From positions 558,001 through 622,000 of the forward strand of contig NZ_CADIJM010000001.1 of assembly GCF_902859585.1 (NCBI RefSeq): a DNA stretch of 64,000 bases, given 5' to 3'. Below, one piece after another: positions 8,880-16,601 of the stretch; position 1 is the stretch's first letter; each line of letters starts with the position of its first letter. Position numbers and translations under genes: made by a program. The notes below the pieces were generated by a model. The model was not told the DNA's origin, made no database searches, and saw nothing but the letters and a program-made list of their open reading frames with translations. The stretch is from Achromobacter animicus (GTDB lineage: Bacteria; Pseudomonadota; Gammaproteobacteria; Burkholderiales; Burkholderiaceae_B).

Positions 8880-8900
8880 GGTGAGTCTCCTTCGATGAAT

Positions 8901-8933
8901 GGTCCGCGTGGCGAACGGCTCGCCACGCGGACC
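8901..8933 (-). promoter_or_regulatory. Perfect 14-bp hairpin at the predicted 5' end of the PRC-barrel mRNA
   Basis: GGTCCGCGTGGCGA pairs perfectly with 8920-8933 around a 5-nt loop. The hairpin lies between the sigma-54-like promoter (8941-8957) and the ribosome site, and its first bases coincide with the predicted transcription start near 8931. There is no U-run, so it looks like a 5' stabilising or regulatory stem rather than a terminator. Confidence 0.6.
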
Positions 8934-8940
8934 ACCATCA

Positions 8941-8957
8941 AGCAAGCCGTGTGCCAA
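8941..8957 (-). promoter_or_regulatory. Predicted sigma-54 promoter of the PRC-barrel operon
   Basis: Read on the minus strand it is TGGCACACGGCTTGCT, an almost perfect -24/-12 element with GG-N10-GC spacing, preceded by another T. The start codon at 8879 is 62 nt from the GC. Confidence 0.8.
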
Positions 8958-9023
8958 AGCCGCAGACTCCCGCCTGCCTGGGACCGGCGCCCGAAGCAGC
9001 GGCATTTTTTACATTCGTCCCCA

Positions 9024-9069
9024 CAAAAATGCCGGGGCCGGCCCTGCACTGCGCAGACCCGGCCCCGGC
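9024..9069 (-). terminator. Rho-independent terminator after the DUF883 gene
   Basis: On the minus strand an 11-bp GC-rich stem (9059-9069 with 9031-9041) is followed by ATTTTTG. It lies 24 nt beyond the stop of the DUF883 gene and separates it from the PRC-barrel operon. Confidence 0.75.
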
Positions 9070-9092
9070 GGTGGCGTTGCGCCCGGCGGGCG

Positions 9093-9434
9093 TTACCGGC
9101 GCTTGCCGTGATCCGACATCATGCAGATGCCGGCCAGCACGCCCAGCAGCACCGCGCCTGCGATGCTCTTCCAGGCGTTTTCATGCACGTAGTCGTCCGT
9201 CGCGTGCGATACCTCGCGTGCCCGCGACCACGCAGCGCGTTCCCAGCCTCGTGCCTGATCGCGCGCGGCGTCCAGCCGCTGCTTGAGCTTGTCGCGCGCG
9301 GATTCGATTTCGGATCCGCTGTAGCTGGCAGTGCTGCGCAGCAGATCCTCGGTGCCCGAAATCAGGTCACGCATCGTTTGCGAAGACGTGTCCGACGAGT
9401 GAAACATATCGCGCAGCCTATCTCGCTTGTTCAT
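9093..9434 (-). CDS. DUF883 (ElaB/YqjD-like) membrane-anchored protein
   Basis: 113 residues: a charged amphipathic coiled-coil region (about 20-85) and a C-terminal membrane segment (SIAGAVLLGVLAGICMM) closed by a basic tail, the layout of ElaB/YqjD. Those E. coli proteins are sigma-S dependent, inner-membrane anchored and bind ribosomes; this is family knowledge, not shown here. AAGGAG lies 7 nt before the ATG. It follows the small gene at 9523-9723 in the same direction and ends at a terminator. A second DUF883 gene is at 39345-39686. Confidence 0.85.
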   Translation of the reverse strand: MNKRDRLRDMFHSSDTSSQTMRDLISGTEDLLRSTASYSGSEIESARDKLKQRLDAARDQARGWERAAWSRAREVSHATDDYVHENAWKSIAGAVLLGVLAGICMMSDHGKRR

Positions 9435-9522
9435 GAGTTCTCCTTGAAAAACTGCGGGTCGCTCCCCCCGCGGCACGGCGCACGCGGAGCGCGGCCCGCA
9501 GGCCGCATGCCTTGCAGGACCG

Positions 9523-9723
9523 TCACAGATGGTCGATGCCCGGCGTCTGCTGCGGGTCCAGACCCGGCATGGGATTCGGAATGCTGTCGGGAGGCCAGTT
9601 GCCTTTCTCGTCCTTGCCCGTTTCCGGGACATCCGGCTTGGGTTGTTCGGCGGGCGAATGGTCGGGCGTTTGCTGACCGCCCTGCCCGGGCTGTTGGGAA
9701 CTCGTCCCTCCGGTATTTGCCAT
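9523..9723 (-). CDS. Small hydrophilic Pro/Gln-rich protein
   Basis: 66 residues, without cysteine or a hydrophobic segment, rich in Pro, Gly, Gln and Asp (SSQQPGQGGQQ near the start). It is likely to be disordered. AGGAGG sits 6 nt before the ATG, which argues that it is a real gene. It lies 40 nt downstream of the thiamine-diphosphate enzyme and is probably co-transcribed with it. No family recognised. Similar short hydrophilic genes occur at 31010, 37140, 38541, 42147 and 42465. Confidence 0.7.
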   Translation of the reverse strand: MANTGGTSSQQPGQGGQQTPDHSPAEQPKPDVPETGKDEKGNWPPDSIPNPMPGLDPQQTPGIDHL

Positions 9724-9763
9724 GATGTGCCTCCTGAAATGAAAAGATCGTCGGGCCGGCGTG

Positions 9764-11536
9764 TCAGCCCGCCCACCATTGCTTGATCGTGGCGCGAAGC
9801 GCGGCGCCGCCCGAGGCGGCATCTTCCTTGCGCAATGCCTTGAAGTACGCGCCGATCTGTTTGGCCGGAATGTGCGGGGGCAACGGCGGCATCTCGGGAT
9901 CGGTCACCATCTCCAGCACCACCGGACGTCCTGCTGTCAGGGCGCGGTCCCACGCGGGGCCCACGTCGTCGGGGCTGTCGACCCGGATGCCTTCAAGGCC
10001 CAGCATCCGGCCATACTCCGCATACGAAAACTTGGGCAGCCACTGCGAATCCGGAAAACGCGGATCACCGCCCATCACCCGCTGCTCCCACGTCACCAGG
10101 TTCAGGTCACCGTTGTTCAGCACCATGACGACCAGCGTGGGGTTGCTCCAGTCCTTCCAGCGATGGGCGATAGTGATCAGTTCGTTGATGCCCAGCATCT
10201 GCATGGCGCCGTCGCCCACCAGCGCGATGACCGGCCTGTCGGGATAGGCCTCCTTCGCCGCGATGGCGTACGGCACGCCGCAACCCATCGTGGCCAGCCC
10301 GCCCGACACCGATCCCATCATGCCCGCCTGAATGTCGACGTTGCGCGCGTACCAGTTTGCGGCCGAGCCCGAATCGCACGTCAGGATGGTCTGCGGCGGC
10401 AGCCGCTTGGACAGCTCCAGGAACGGCCGCTGGGGATTGATCGGCTTGGCGTCGACCATGGCGCGGGCATGCACCGTCTCGCGCCAGGCGGACACCTGCT
10501 TTTCTATCCGGTCACGCCAGCGGCGCGCTTTCTTGGGTTCCAGCAGCGGAATCAACGCCTCCAGCGTCAGCCGGCTATCACCCACCAGGCCGATTTCGAC
10601 GGGATAGCGCAGACTGAGCTTGCGCCCGTCGAGGTCGATCTGCACCGCGCGCGCCTGGCCTTCCTGGGGCAGGAATTCCGCGTACGGAAACGACGTTCCC
10701 ACCATCAGTAGCGTGTCGCACTCGTTCATCATGTCCCAGCTGGGCTGCGTGCCCAGCAGGCCGATGGCGCCCGTCACATAAGGCAGGCTGTCCGGCAGCA
10801 CGGCCTTGCCCAGCAGCGCCTTGGCCACGCCCGCGCCCAGCAGCTCGGCGACCTGGCTGACCTGTTCGCCCGCCTGCAGCGCGCCGGCCCCGACCAGGAT
10901 CGCCACCTTTTCGCCGCGATTCAGGATGTCGGCCGCGTTGCGCAGCGCGTCCGGCCCCGGCACGGCGGCGTGGGATGTGATGCCAATGCCGGTGTGCACC
11001 GTGCCGTGCTCGCGCGGCGGCACCGGCACGGCCGGCAGATCCTGCACGTCGTTCGGAAAGATGACGCAGGTGACGCTGCGGCGCTCCAGGGCGATGCGCA
11101 TGGCGCGATCCACGATGTGACGCGCCTGCTCGGCGGTCGTCGCCATCTGCACATAGTCGTGCGCCACATCCTTGAACAGGCTGATCAGGTCGACCTCCTG
11201 CTGGTAGTCGCCGCCCAGTGCGCTGCGCGCCTGCTGCCCGACCAGCGCGACTACCGGCTGGTGATCCAGCTTGGCGTCATACAGACCATTGAGCAGGTGG
11301 ATGGCGCCCGGCCCTGACGTCGCCAGGCACACCCCCACCTGACCGGTGAACTTTGCGTGCGCGCAGGCCATGAATGCCGCGCTTTCCTCGTGACGGGCCT
11401 GGATGAATTCCAGCGGCTCCTCGGTGCGGCCGAAGGCGCCGATGAGCCCGTTGATGCCATCGCCGGGGTAACCGTACACCTTGCGCACACCCCACTGCGA
11501 CAGCCGCTTCAACACGAAGTCCGACACTGTTTCCAT
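9764..11536 (-). CDS. Thiamine-diphosphate-dependent enzyme, pyruvate oxidase/acetolactate synthase family
   Basis: 590 residues in the usual three-domain order: N-terminal PYR domain with the activating Glu in ARHEESAAFMA, a central domain, and a C-terminal PP domain with the diphosphate/Mg motif GDGAMQMLGINEL...NN. The overall pattern resembles PoxB-like pyruvate oxidases often annotated only as TPP-requiring protein; decarboxylation of pyruvate or another 2-oxo acid is expected, but the substrate is not determined. The ATG at 11536 has GGGAG upstream and is preferred over an upstream codon. A sigma-54-like site (11577-11592) lies 41 nt before the start. Genes for a small protein and a DUF883 protein follow. 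Confidence 0.8.
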   Translation of the reverse strand: METVSDFVLKRLSQWGVRKVYGYPGDGINGLIGAFGRTEEPLEFIQARHEESAAFMACAHAKFTGQVGVCLATSGPGAIHLLNGLYDAKLDHQPVVALVGQQARSALGGDYQQEVDLISLFKDVAHDYVQMATTAEQARHIVDRAMRIALERRSVTCVIFPNDVQDLPAVPVPPREHGTVHTGIGITSHAAVPGPDALRNAADILNRGEKVAILVGAGALQAGEQVSQVAELLGAGVAKALLGKAVLPDSLPYVTGAIGLLGTQPSWDMMNECDTLLMVGTSFPYAEFLPQEGQARAVQIDLDGRKLSLRYPVEIGLVGDSRLTLEALIPLLEPKKARRWRDRIEKQVSAWRETVHARAMVDAKPINPQRPFLELSKRLPPQTILTCDSGSAANWYARNVDIQAGMMGSVSGGLATMGCGVPYAIAAKEAYPDRPVIALVGDGAMQMLGINELITIAHRWKDWSNPTLVVMVLNNGDLNLVTWEQRVMGGDPRFPDSQWLPKFSYAEYGRMLGLEGIRVDSPDDVGPAWDRALTAGRPVVLEMVTDPEMPPLPPHIPAKQIGAYFKALRKEDAASGGAALRATIKQWWAG

Positions 11537-11576
11537 ACATTTCTCCCGGCGGTCGTCGTTGAAAGCGACTGCATTC

Positions 11577-11592
11577 AGCAACCGCCGTTCCT
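11577..11592 (-). promoter_or_regulatory. Predicted sigma-54 promoter of the TPP-enzyme gene
   Basis: On the minus strand AGGAACGGCGGTTGCT: GG-N10-GC spacing and a perfect TTGC, with GGAAC in place of GGCAC. The same GGAAC variant occurs before the SDR gene (39705-39720). Confidence 0.5.
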
Positions 11593-11669
11593 GGCCCCGA
11601 TGGGAATTTGGGAGGTCGTGCGCAGATAAAAATTACAAAGCGCTCGGGCGATAAGCGTTGCGCGCGCCG

Positions 11670-11693
11670 CCTGTCCATCATTTGGATGACAGG
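11670..11693. promoter_or_regulatory. Dyad between the divergent TPP-enzyme and glgA promoters
   Basis: CCTGT...ACAGG and CATC...GATG form a nested inverted repeat with one unpaired C and a 5-nt centre. It is about 56 bp upstream of the -24 element of the glgA promoter and about 90 bp upstream of that of the leftward gene, so it is well placed as an activator-binding site serving both. Confidence 0.4.
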
Positions 11694-11736
11694 TATTTCT
11701 GCTGCATTGCGCAATTTTTAGTGCGGGCCATGGTTT

Positions 11737-11752
11737 GGGCACAGCGCTTGCG
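11737..11752 (+). promoter_or_regulatory. Predicted sigma-54 promoter of the glycogen/trehalose operon
   Basis: GGGCACAGCGCTTGCG: GGCAC and TTGC are intact and spacing is GG-N10-GC. The predicted start near 11763 leaves a leader of about 60 nt before glgA. No other convincing promoter was seen in 11593-11822. Confidence 0.7.
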
Positions 11753-11822
11753 TAAGGAGAGGCCTCGGCGTAATCGCGATCGAGTCGCAACTGTCTCGAC
11801 CGGCCTATCAACTGGAGCAAGC

Positions 11823-13391
11823 ATGGCAAAGACGAGAATCCTGATCGTGGCGGGAGAAGCTTTCCCTCTGGCCAAAACAGGCGGCCTGGGGGATGCGATA
11901 ACGGGGATGGCGCGCGCGCTGATCGAGGCGCGAATGCCCCTGAGCGTGATGTTGCCCGGGTATCGGGGCGTAAAAGCCAAGCTGAACCGCGTCCGCCAGG
12001 TTGCCACGCTGCAGGACCTGCCGGGCGGCCCGGCCGCGCTGCTGGAAGGCAAGTGCCCGCAGTCCGGCATCGACTACCTGATTCTGGAAAACGATGCCCT
12101 GTATGACCGCGGCGGCCTGTATGTCGACGAGCACGGCAAGGAACATCCGGACAATGGACTGCGCTATGCGGCGCTGGCGCACGCTGCCGTGCGCGTGGCG
12201 GCTGGCCTGCCGGGCGTCATGCGCCCCACACTGGTGCACGCGCACGATTGGCACGCCGGTCTGGTGCCGCTGCTGCTCCGCGCCGCAGACCTGCCGGACG
12301 TCAAAAGCGTGATGACCATTCACAACCTCGCGTTCCAGGGCCTGTTCCCGATGGCCCACGCGGACGAATTCGGGGTGCCGGAATGGGCCCGCAACGATGA
12401 CGGGGCGCAGGCCTGGGGCCAGCTCAATTTCCTGAAGGCTGGCATCCGCTACGCCGACCGCGTGACGACGGTCAGCCACACGTACGCCCGCGAGATCATG
12501 ACCCCCGCATTCGGGTGCGGCCTGGACGAGCTGTTGCGCAGCCGTGCGGACGACCTGTTGCCGATTCCGAACGGCATCGACGACGTGCTGTGGAATCCTG
12601 CGCGTGATCCGTACCTGCGCAGCCATCGCTATTCCGTCCGCGACCTGACCAACAAGATCCACTGCAAGGCCGCGCTGCAGCGCGAGTTCGGCCTGCGCCC
12701 GGATCCGGGCGCGACGCTGATGGGCATGGGCAACCGCCTGACTGAACAGAAAATGGCGGACGTCGCCGTGCACGCGCTACCGGAAGCGCTGGACCGCCAC
12801 CCCAACCTGCAGATCGCAATCCTGGGCCAGGGTGACCACCGGCTTGAAGAAGCGTTGCAGGACATCGCCCGGCGCTACCCGGGGCGCTGCAGCACCCACA
12901 TCGGCTACGACGAGGGCATCGCCCATCGCCTGCACGCGGGGTCCGACATCTTGCTGCACGCCAGCCGCTTCGAGCCTTTCGGCCTGACGCCGCTCTACGC
13001 CATGCGCTATGGCACGCTGCCCATCGGGTCGCGCGTTGGCGGCATGGCCGACACCATCCAGGACCCGGGCCCGCGCGCGCCGCTCTCGGCCATGTCATCG
13101 GCCACCGGCCTGCTCTTCGAAGGCGACACGCCGCAGGCGATGAGCGCCGCCATCGAGCGCGCAATCGATCTGCGCGCCCACGGCATTCTGTGGCGGCTGA
13201 TGCAGCGCAACGCGATGAACACCGACTTCGGCTGGCGCGCCGCCGTCAGCCTGTACGCCAGCCTGTACCGGTCGCTGGTCGAGCCGAACTACCGCGATGC
13301 AGCGCCCGCCCCTGCCTTGCAGCCGGCCAGCGTTTCCGCCGTCAACCGCCGCCAGCCGCGCACAGGTGGCGCCATGCCAGCCGCCATCTAA
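11823..13391 (+). CDS. glgA: Glycogen synthase (GT5)
   Basis: 522 residues of the bacterial GT5 family, which transfers glucose from ADP-glucose to alpha-glucan (or makes maltose-1-phosphate in some actinobacterial relatives). The N-terminal sugar-nucleotide motif KTGGLGD is present, followed by HAHDWHAG, TIHNLAFQG, PNGID and the C-terminal donor-site segment SRFEPFGLTPLYAMRYG. GGAG lies 7 nt before the ATG. It is the first gene of the operon; glgE starts 12 nt after it. No glgC is found in the window, so the ADP-glucose source is not encoded here. Confidence 0.92.
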   Translation: MAKTRILIVAGEAFPLAKTGGLGDAITGMARALIEARMPLSVMLPGYRGVKAKLNRVRQVATLQDLPGGPAALLEGKCPQSGIDYLILENDALYDRGGLYVDEHGKEHPDNGLRYAALAHAAVRVAAGLPGVMRPTLVHAHDWHAGLVPLLLRAADLPDVKSVMTIHNLAFQGLFPMAHADEFGVPEWARNDDGAQAWGQLNFLKAGIRYADRVTTVSHTYAREIMTPAFGCGLDELLRSRADDLLPIPNGIDDVLWNPARDPYLRSHRYSVRDLTNKIHCKAALQREFGLRPDPGATLMGMGNRLTEQKMADVAVHALPEALDRHPNLQIAILGQGDHRLEEALQDIARRYPGRCSTHIGYDEGIAHRLHAGSDILLHASRFEPFGLTPLYAMRYGTLPIGSRVGGMADTIQDPGPRAPLSAMSSATGLLFEGDTPQAMSAAIERAIDLRAHGILWRLMQRNAMNTDFGWRAAVSLYASLYRSLVEPNYRDAAPAPALQPASVSAVNRRQPRTGGAMPAAI

Positions 13392-13403
13392 GGAGCGACA
13401 CCG

Positions 13404-16400
13404 GTGTCCCATCCCGCCGTCCCCGCGCCGTCCCGCGCCCCGATACGTCTTTATCACGCCCGCAACGGCCTGCCGGACGGCGAAGCCGCCGTCCAGGCGC
13501 TGAGCAAACGGCTTGCCCAACGCGGCTTCAACGCCGTGCTGGTGCCGGCCCCCTGGCTGACTGGGCCGCAGCCGGGTTCGCTGGCCGCGCAGGACGCCGA
13601 CACGGCGATGCGGGATGGGCAGGCAACGCCGATCATCGAGTGGTACACGCAGGCCTCGGCGCAATTGTCGGCGCATGGATTGGCGCTGTTCGTGGATGTG
13701 ATTCTGGACCGCAGCGCGCGCAATGCCGTGGCGGCAACCGCCGCGCCGGGCTGGTACCGCTCGCTGCACGAAGAACCCGCGCGCGATCCGCGGCTGACGC
13801 AGGAAGAGCGGGGGGTGCTGCATTTGCCCGAAGGCGCCCTGCCCCCCGGATTTCTGACCGCGTGGACGGAACGTCTGCTGGGCTGGGCCCGTAGCGGCGT
13901 GAAAGGGCTGGTTTTCCAGGCGCCCCACCGCTTGCCGGCAGAGGCTTGGCGTGAGTTGGGCGGCGCGCTGCGTGCACAGAATCCCGACGTGCGGCTGCTG
14001 GCGTGGACACCCGGTCTGTCGCCCGCGGATCTGGCGGCCTTGCGCGACGCGTCGTTCGACGCGGCGTTCTCGTCGCTGCCGTGGTGGGACTTCAAGTCTT
14101 CATGGCTGGCCGAAGAAGACGCGCGGCTGCGCGCCATCGGCGAGGTCATCGCGGCGCCGCCGCAGTCCGGTGCGCTGCGCCCAACGGAGGACGGCAGACG
14201 CGCCATCTGGAGCGCGGCCGTCACCGGCGATGGCTTGATGCTGACGGACGAGGACGAACGGCGGCTGCCGGATGTGGAAACGGTGAACGCCTGGTTTGCC
14301 GGACCGCGGCTGAAGGGGCCACTGTGCATGCTGGGCGGCCGCGATGGCAGTTGCACGGCGCTGTTGCGCGACGCGGGCGACGGCGCCACGCTGGCGCTGG
14401 CGATCAACCCCTCGGCCACCCAGGATGCGGCGATGGACTGGGACGCGCTGGCGCCTATGCTGCCGCCGGCAGATCTCGTGCCGTTCACCCCGCCCACCGG
14501 TCTGCAGAATCAGGCCAACGATCTGGCGGGCGGCGAGTGCGCGATGCTGATGTTCCAGCCGACGCAGCCGGTGCGCGACGCCGTGCGCCATCACCGCACC
14601 CGGGCCGATGATCTGGCCAACCAGCGCGTTGCGCTGGAGAACATCAGTCCGGCCGTCGATGGCGGGGCCTATCCCGTCAAGACCATTCCGCACGCGCGCA
14701 TCGCCGTGCAGGCCGACATCTTCATGGACGGCCACGATCAGCTGGCCGCTGAAGTGCGCTGGCGCGCCAAGGACGAGGCCCGTTGGCACACCGTGCCCAT
14801 GACGCGCGGCCTGAACGACCGCTGGGAGGCCCCCTTCCGGCCGCGCCGCATCGGCGCGCATGAATTCGTCGTCGCCGCCTGGTTTGACGCGTGGCACACA
14901 TTTACGCATGACATCGAGGTCAAGCACCAGGCCGGCCGCGACCTGAGCCTGGAAGTGCACGAGGGCCTGGCGCTGCTGCGGGATGCCCTGGCGCGGGCGC
15001 AGGCGGGCTCACCCGCCGGCGCTGACGCGGAGCCGGTGCGTAAGGCGCTGGCCGCCTTTGCGGACGCCGACTTGGCCAACCCCGTTCCGCCGACGGCCGA
15101 GCAAGTCGCCGTGCTGCTCGATCCCGCGCTGGCGCGGGCCATGCACGAACTGGACGACCATCCGTTTGAAGCCGTCACCGTCATTGCCTACCCGGTCTGG
15201 GTGGACCGCGTCCAGGCTTGCCATTCAAGCTGGTACGAGCTTTTTCCACGATCGCAAGCCGCCGAACCCGGGCGCCACGGCACCTTCGACGACGTGATCG
15301 CGCGGCTGCCCGACGTGCGCGAGATGGGCTTCGATGTGCTGTACATGCCGCCCATCCATCCGATCGGCCAGCGCAACCGCAAGGGGCGCAACAACAGCCT
15401 GCGCGCCGAGCCCGGCGACGTGGGCAGTCCTTACGCCATCGGCGCGCAAAGTGGCGGGCACGACGCGATCGAGCCCGCGCTGGGTACGCTCACGGAGTTC
15501 CTGAACCTGGTGGATGCCGCCGCGCAGCACGGCATGGAGATCGCGCTGGACTTTGCCATCCAATGCTCGCCGGACCACCCGTGGCTGGCCCAGCATCCGG
15601 ACTGGTTCTCGTGGCGGCCCGACGGATCGCTGCGCTACGCCGAGAATCCGCCCAAAAAGTACGAGGACATTGTCAACGTGTCCTTCTATGGCGGGCAGAA
15701 TCGCCGCGGACGCAAGCTGGGCCTGTGGCGCGCGCTGCGCGACGTGGTGCTGTTCTGGGTGAACCATGGCGTTCGCATCTTCCGCGTCGACAATCCCCAC
15801 ACCAAGCCGCTGCCGTTCTGGCAGTGGCTGATCTGCGAGGTCCAGGCCAAGCACCCGGACGTCATCTTTCTGTCCGAGGCCTTCACGCGCCCGAAGATGA
15901 TGTACCGCCTGGCGAAGATCGGCTTCACGCAGTCGTACACCTACTTCACGTGGCGCAACGAGCGGGCCGAACTGGAAGCCTATCTGCAGGAGATCTCGTC
16001 GCCGCCCGCGGCCGACTTCTTCCGGCCGCATTTCTTTGTGAACACGCCGGACATCAACCCGTTCTTCCTGCAGACCTCGGGACGCCCGGGCTTTCTGATC
16101 CGCTCGGCGCTGGCCGCGCTGGGGTCGGGCCTGTGGGGCGTCTACAGCGGCTTCGAGCTTTGCGAAGGCGCGGCGCTGCCGGGCAAGGAAGAGTATCTGG
16201 ACTCCGAAAAATACGAACTGCGCCAGCGCGACTGGCACGCGCCGGGCAACATCCGCGCCGAAATCACACGCCTGAACCAGATCCGACGCGCCAATCCGGC
16301 GTTGCAGACGCATCGCGGCCTGACGCTGACCACCAGCACCAACAACCGTGTGCTCGCGTTCTACAAGTCCACGCCGGGCCACGGCAACGTAGTGCTGGCC

Positions 16401-16601
16401 GTCATCAGCCTGGATCCGTTCCAGGCGCAGCAGACGCGGGTCGAGGCGCCGTTCTGGCTGTTCGGCGAGGCCGATGCCGGCCAGCTGTCGGCCGAAGACC
16501 TGCTGACGGAAACCCGCGAGACCTGGCACGAGAAGCACCGCACGCTGACGCTGACCCCCGACCAACCTTATCGCGTGTGGCGGCTTTCGCTGCACGGATG
16601 A
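13404..16601 (+). CDS. glgE: Alpha-1,4-glucan:maltose-1-phosphate maltosyltransferase, with long N-terminal extension
   Basis: 1065 residues; it transfers maltosyl units from maltose-1-phosphate to growing alpha-1,4-glucan. The C-terminal ~650 residues match GlgE (GH13_3): N-terminal DUF3416-type beta domain near 430-540, then the barrel with nucleophile Asp796 (FRVDNPHTKP) and acid Glu825 (LSEAFTRP). The first ~400 residues are extra compared with the ~700-residue actinobacterial enzymes and read like a degenerate GH13 barrel (IRLYHARNG, LFVDVILD, KGLVFQAPH) without a clear catalytic triad. Translation starts at GTG 13404, with AGGAG overlapping the glgA stop. The stop overlaps treS (ATGA). 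Confidence 0.92.
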   Translation: MSHPAVPAPSRAPIRLYHARNGLPDGEAAVQALSKRLAQRGFNAVLVPAPWLTGPQPGSLAAQDADTAMRDGQATPIIEWYTQASAQLSAHGLALFVDVILDRSARNAVAATAAPGWYRSLHEEPARDPRLTQEERGVLHLPEGALPPGFLTAWTERLLGWARSGVKGLVFQAPHRLPAEAWRELGGALRAQNPDVRLLAWTPGLSPADLAALRDASFDAAFSSLPWWDFKSSWLAEEDARLRAIGEVIAAPPQSGALRPTEDGRRAIWSAAVTGDGLMLTDEDERRLPDVETVNAWFAGPRLKGPLCMLGGRDGSCTALLRDAGDGATLALAINPSATQDAAMDWDALAPMLPPADLVPFTPPTGLQNQANDLAGGECAMLMFQPTQPVRDAVRHHRTRADDLANQRVALENISPAVDGGAYPVKTIPHARIAVQADIFMDGHDQLAAEVRWRAKDEARWHTVPMTRGLNDRWEAPFRPRRIGAHEFVVAAWFDAWHTFTHDIEVKHQAGRDLSLEVHEGLALLRDALARAQAGSPAGADAEPVRKALAAFADADLANPVPPTAEQVAVLLDPALARAMHELDDHPFEAVTVIAYPVWVDRVQACHSSWYELFPRSQAAEPGRHGTFDDVIARLPDVREMGFDVLYMPPIHPIGQRNRKGRNNSLRAEPGDVGSPYAIGAQSGGHDAIEPALGTLTEFLNLVDAAAQHGMEIALDFAIQCSPDHPWLAQHPDWFSWRPDGSLRYAENPPKKYEDIVNVSFYGGQNRRGRKLGLWRALRDVVLFWVNHGVRIFRVDNPHTKPLPFWQWLICEVQAKHPDVIFLSEAFTRPKMMYRLAKIGFTQSYTYFTWRNERAELEAYLQEISSPPAADFFRPHFFVNTPDINPFFLQTSGRPGFLIRSALAALGSGLWGVYSGFELCEGAALPGKEEYLDSEKYELRQRDWHAPGNIRAEITRLNQIRRANPALQTHRGLTLTTSTNNRVLAFYKSTPGHGNVVLAVISLDPFQAQQTRVEAPFWLFGEADAGQLSAEDLLTETRETWHEKHRTLTLTPDQPYRVWRLSLHG

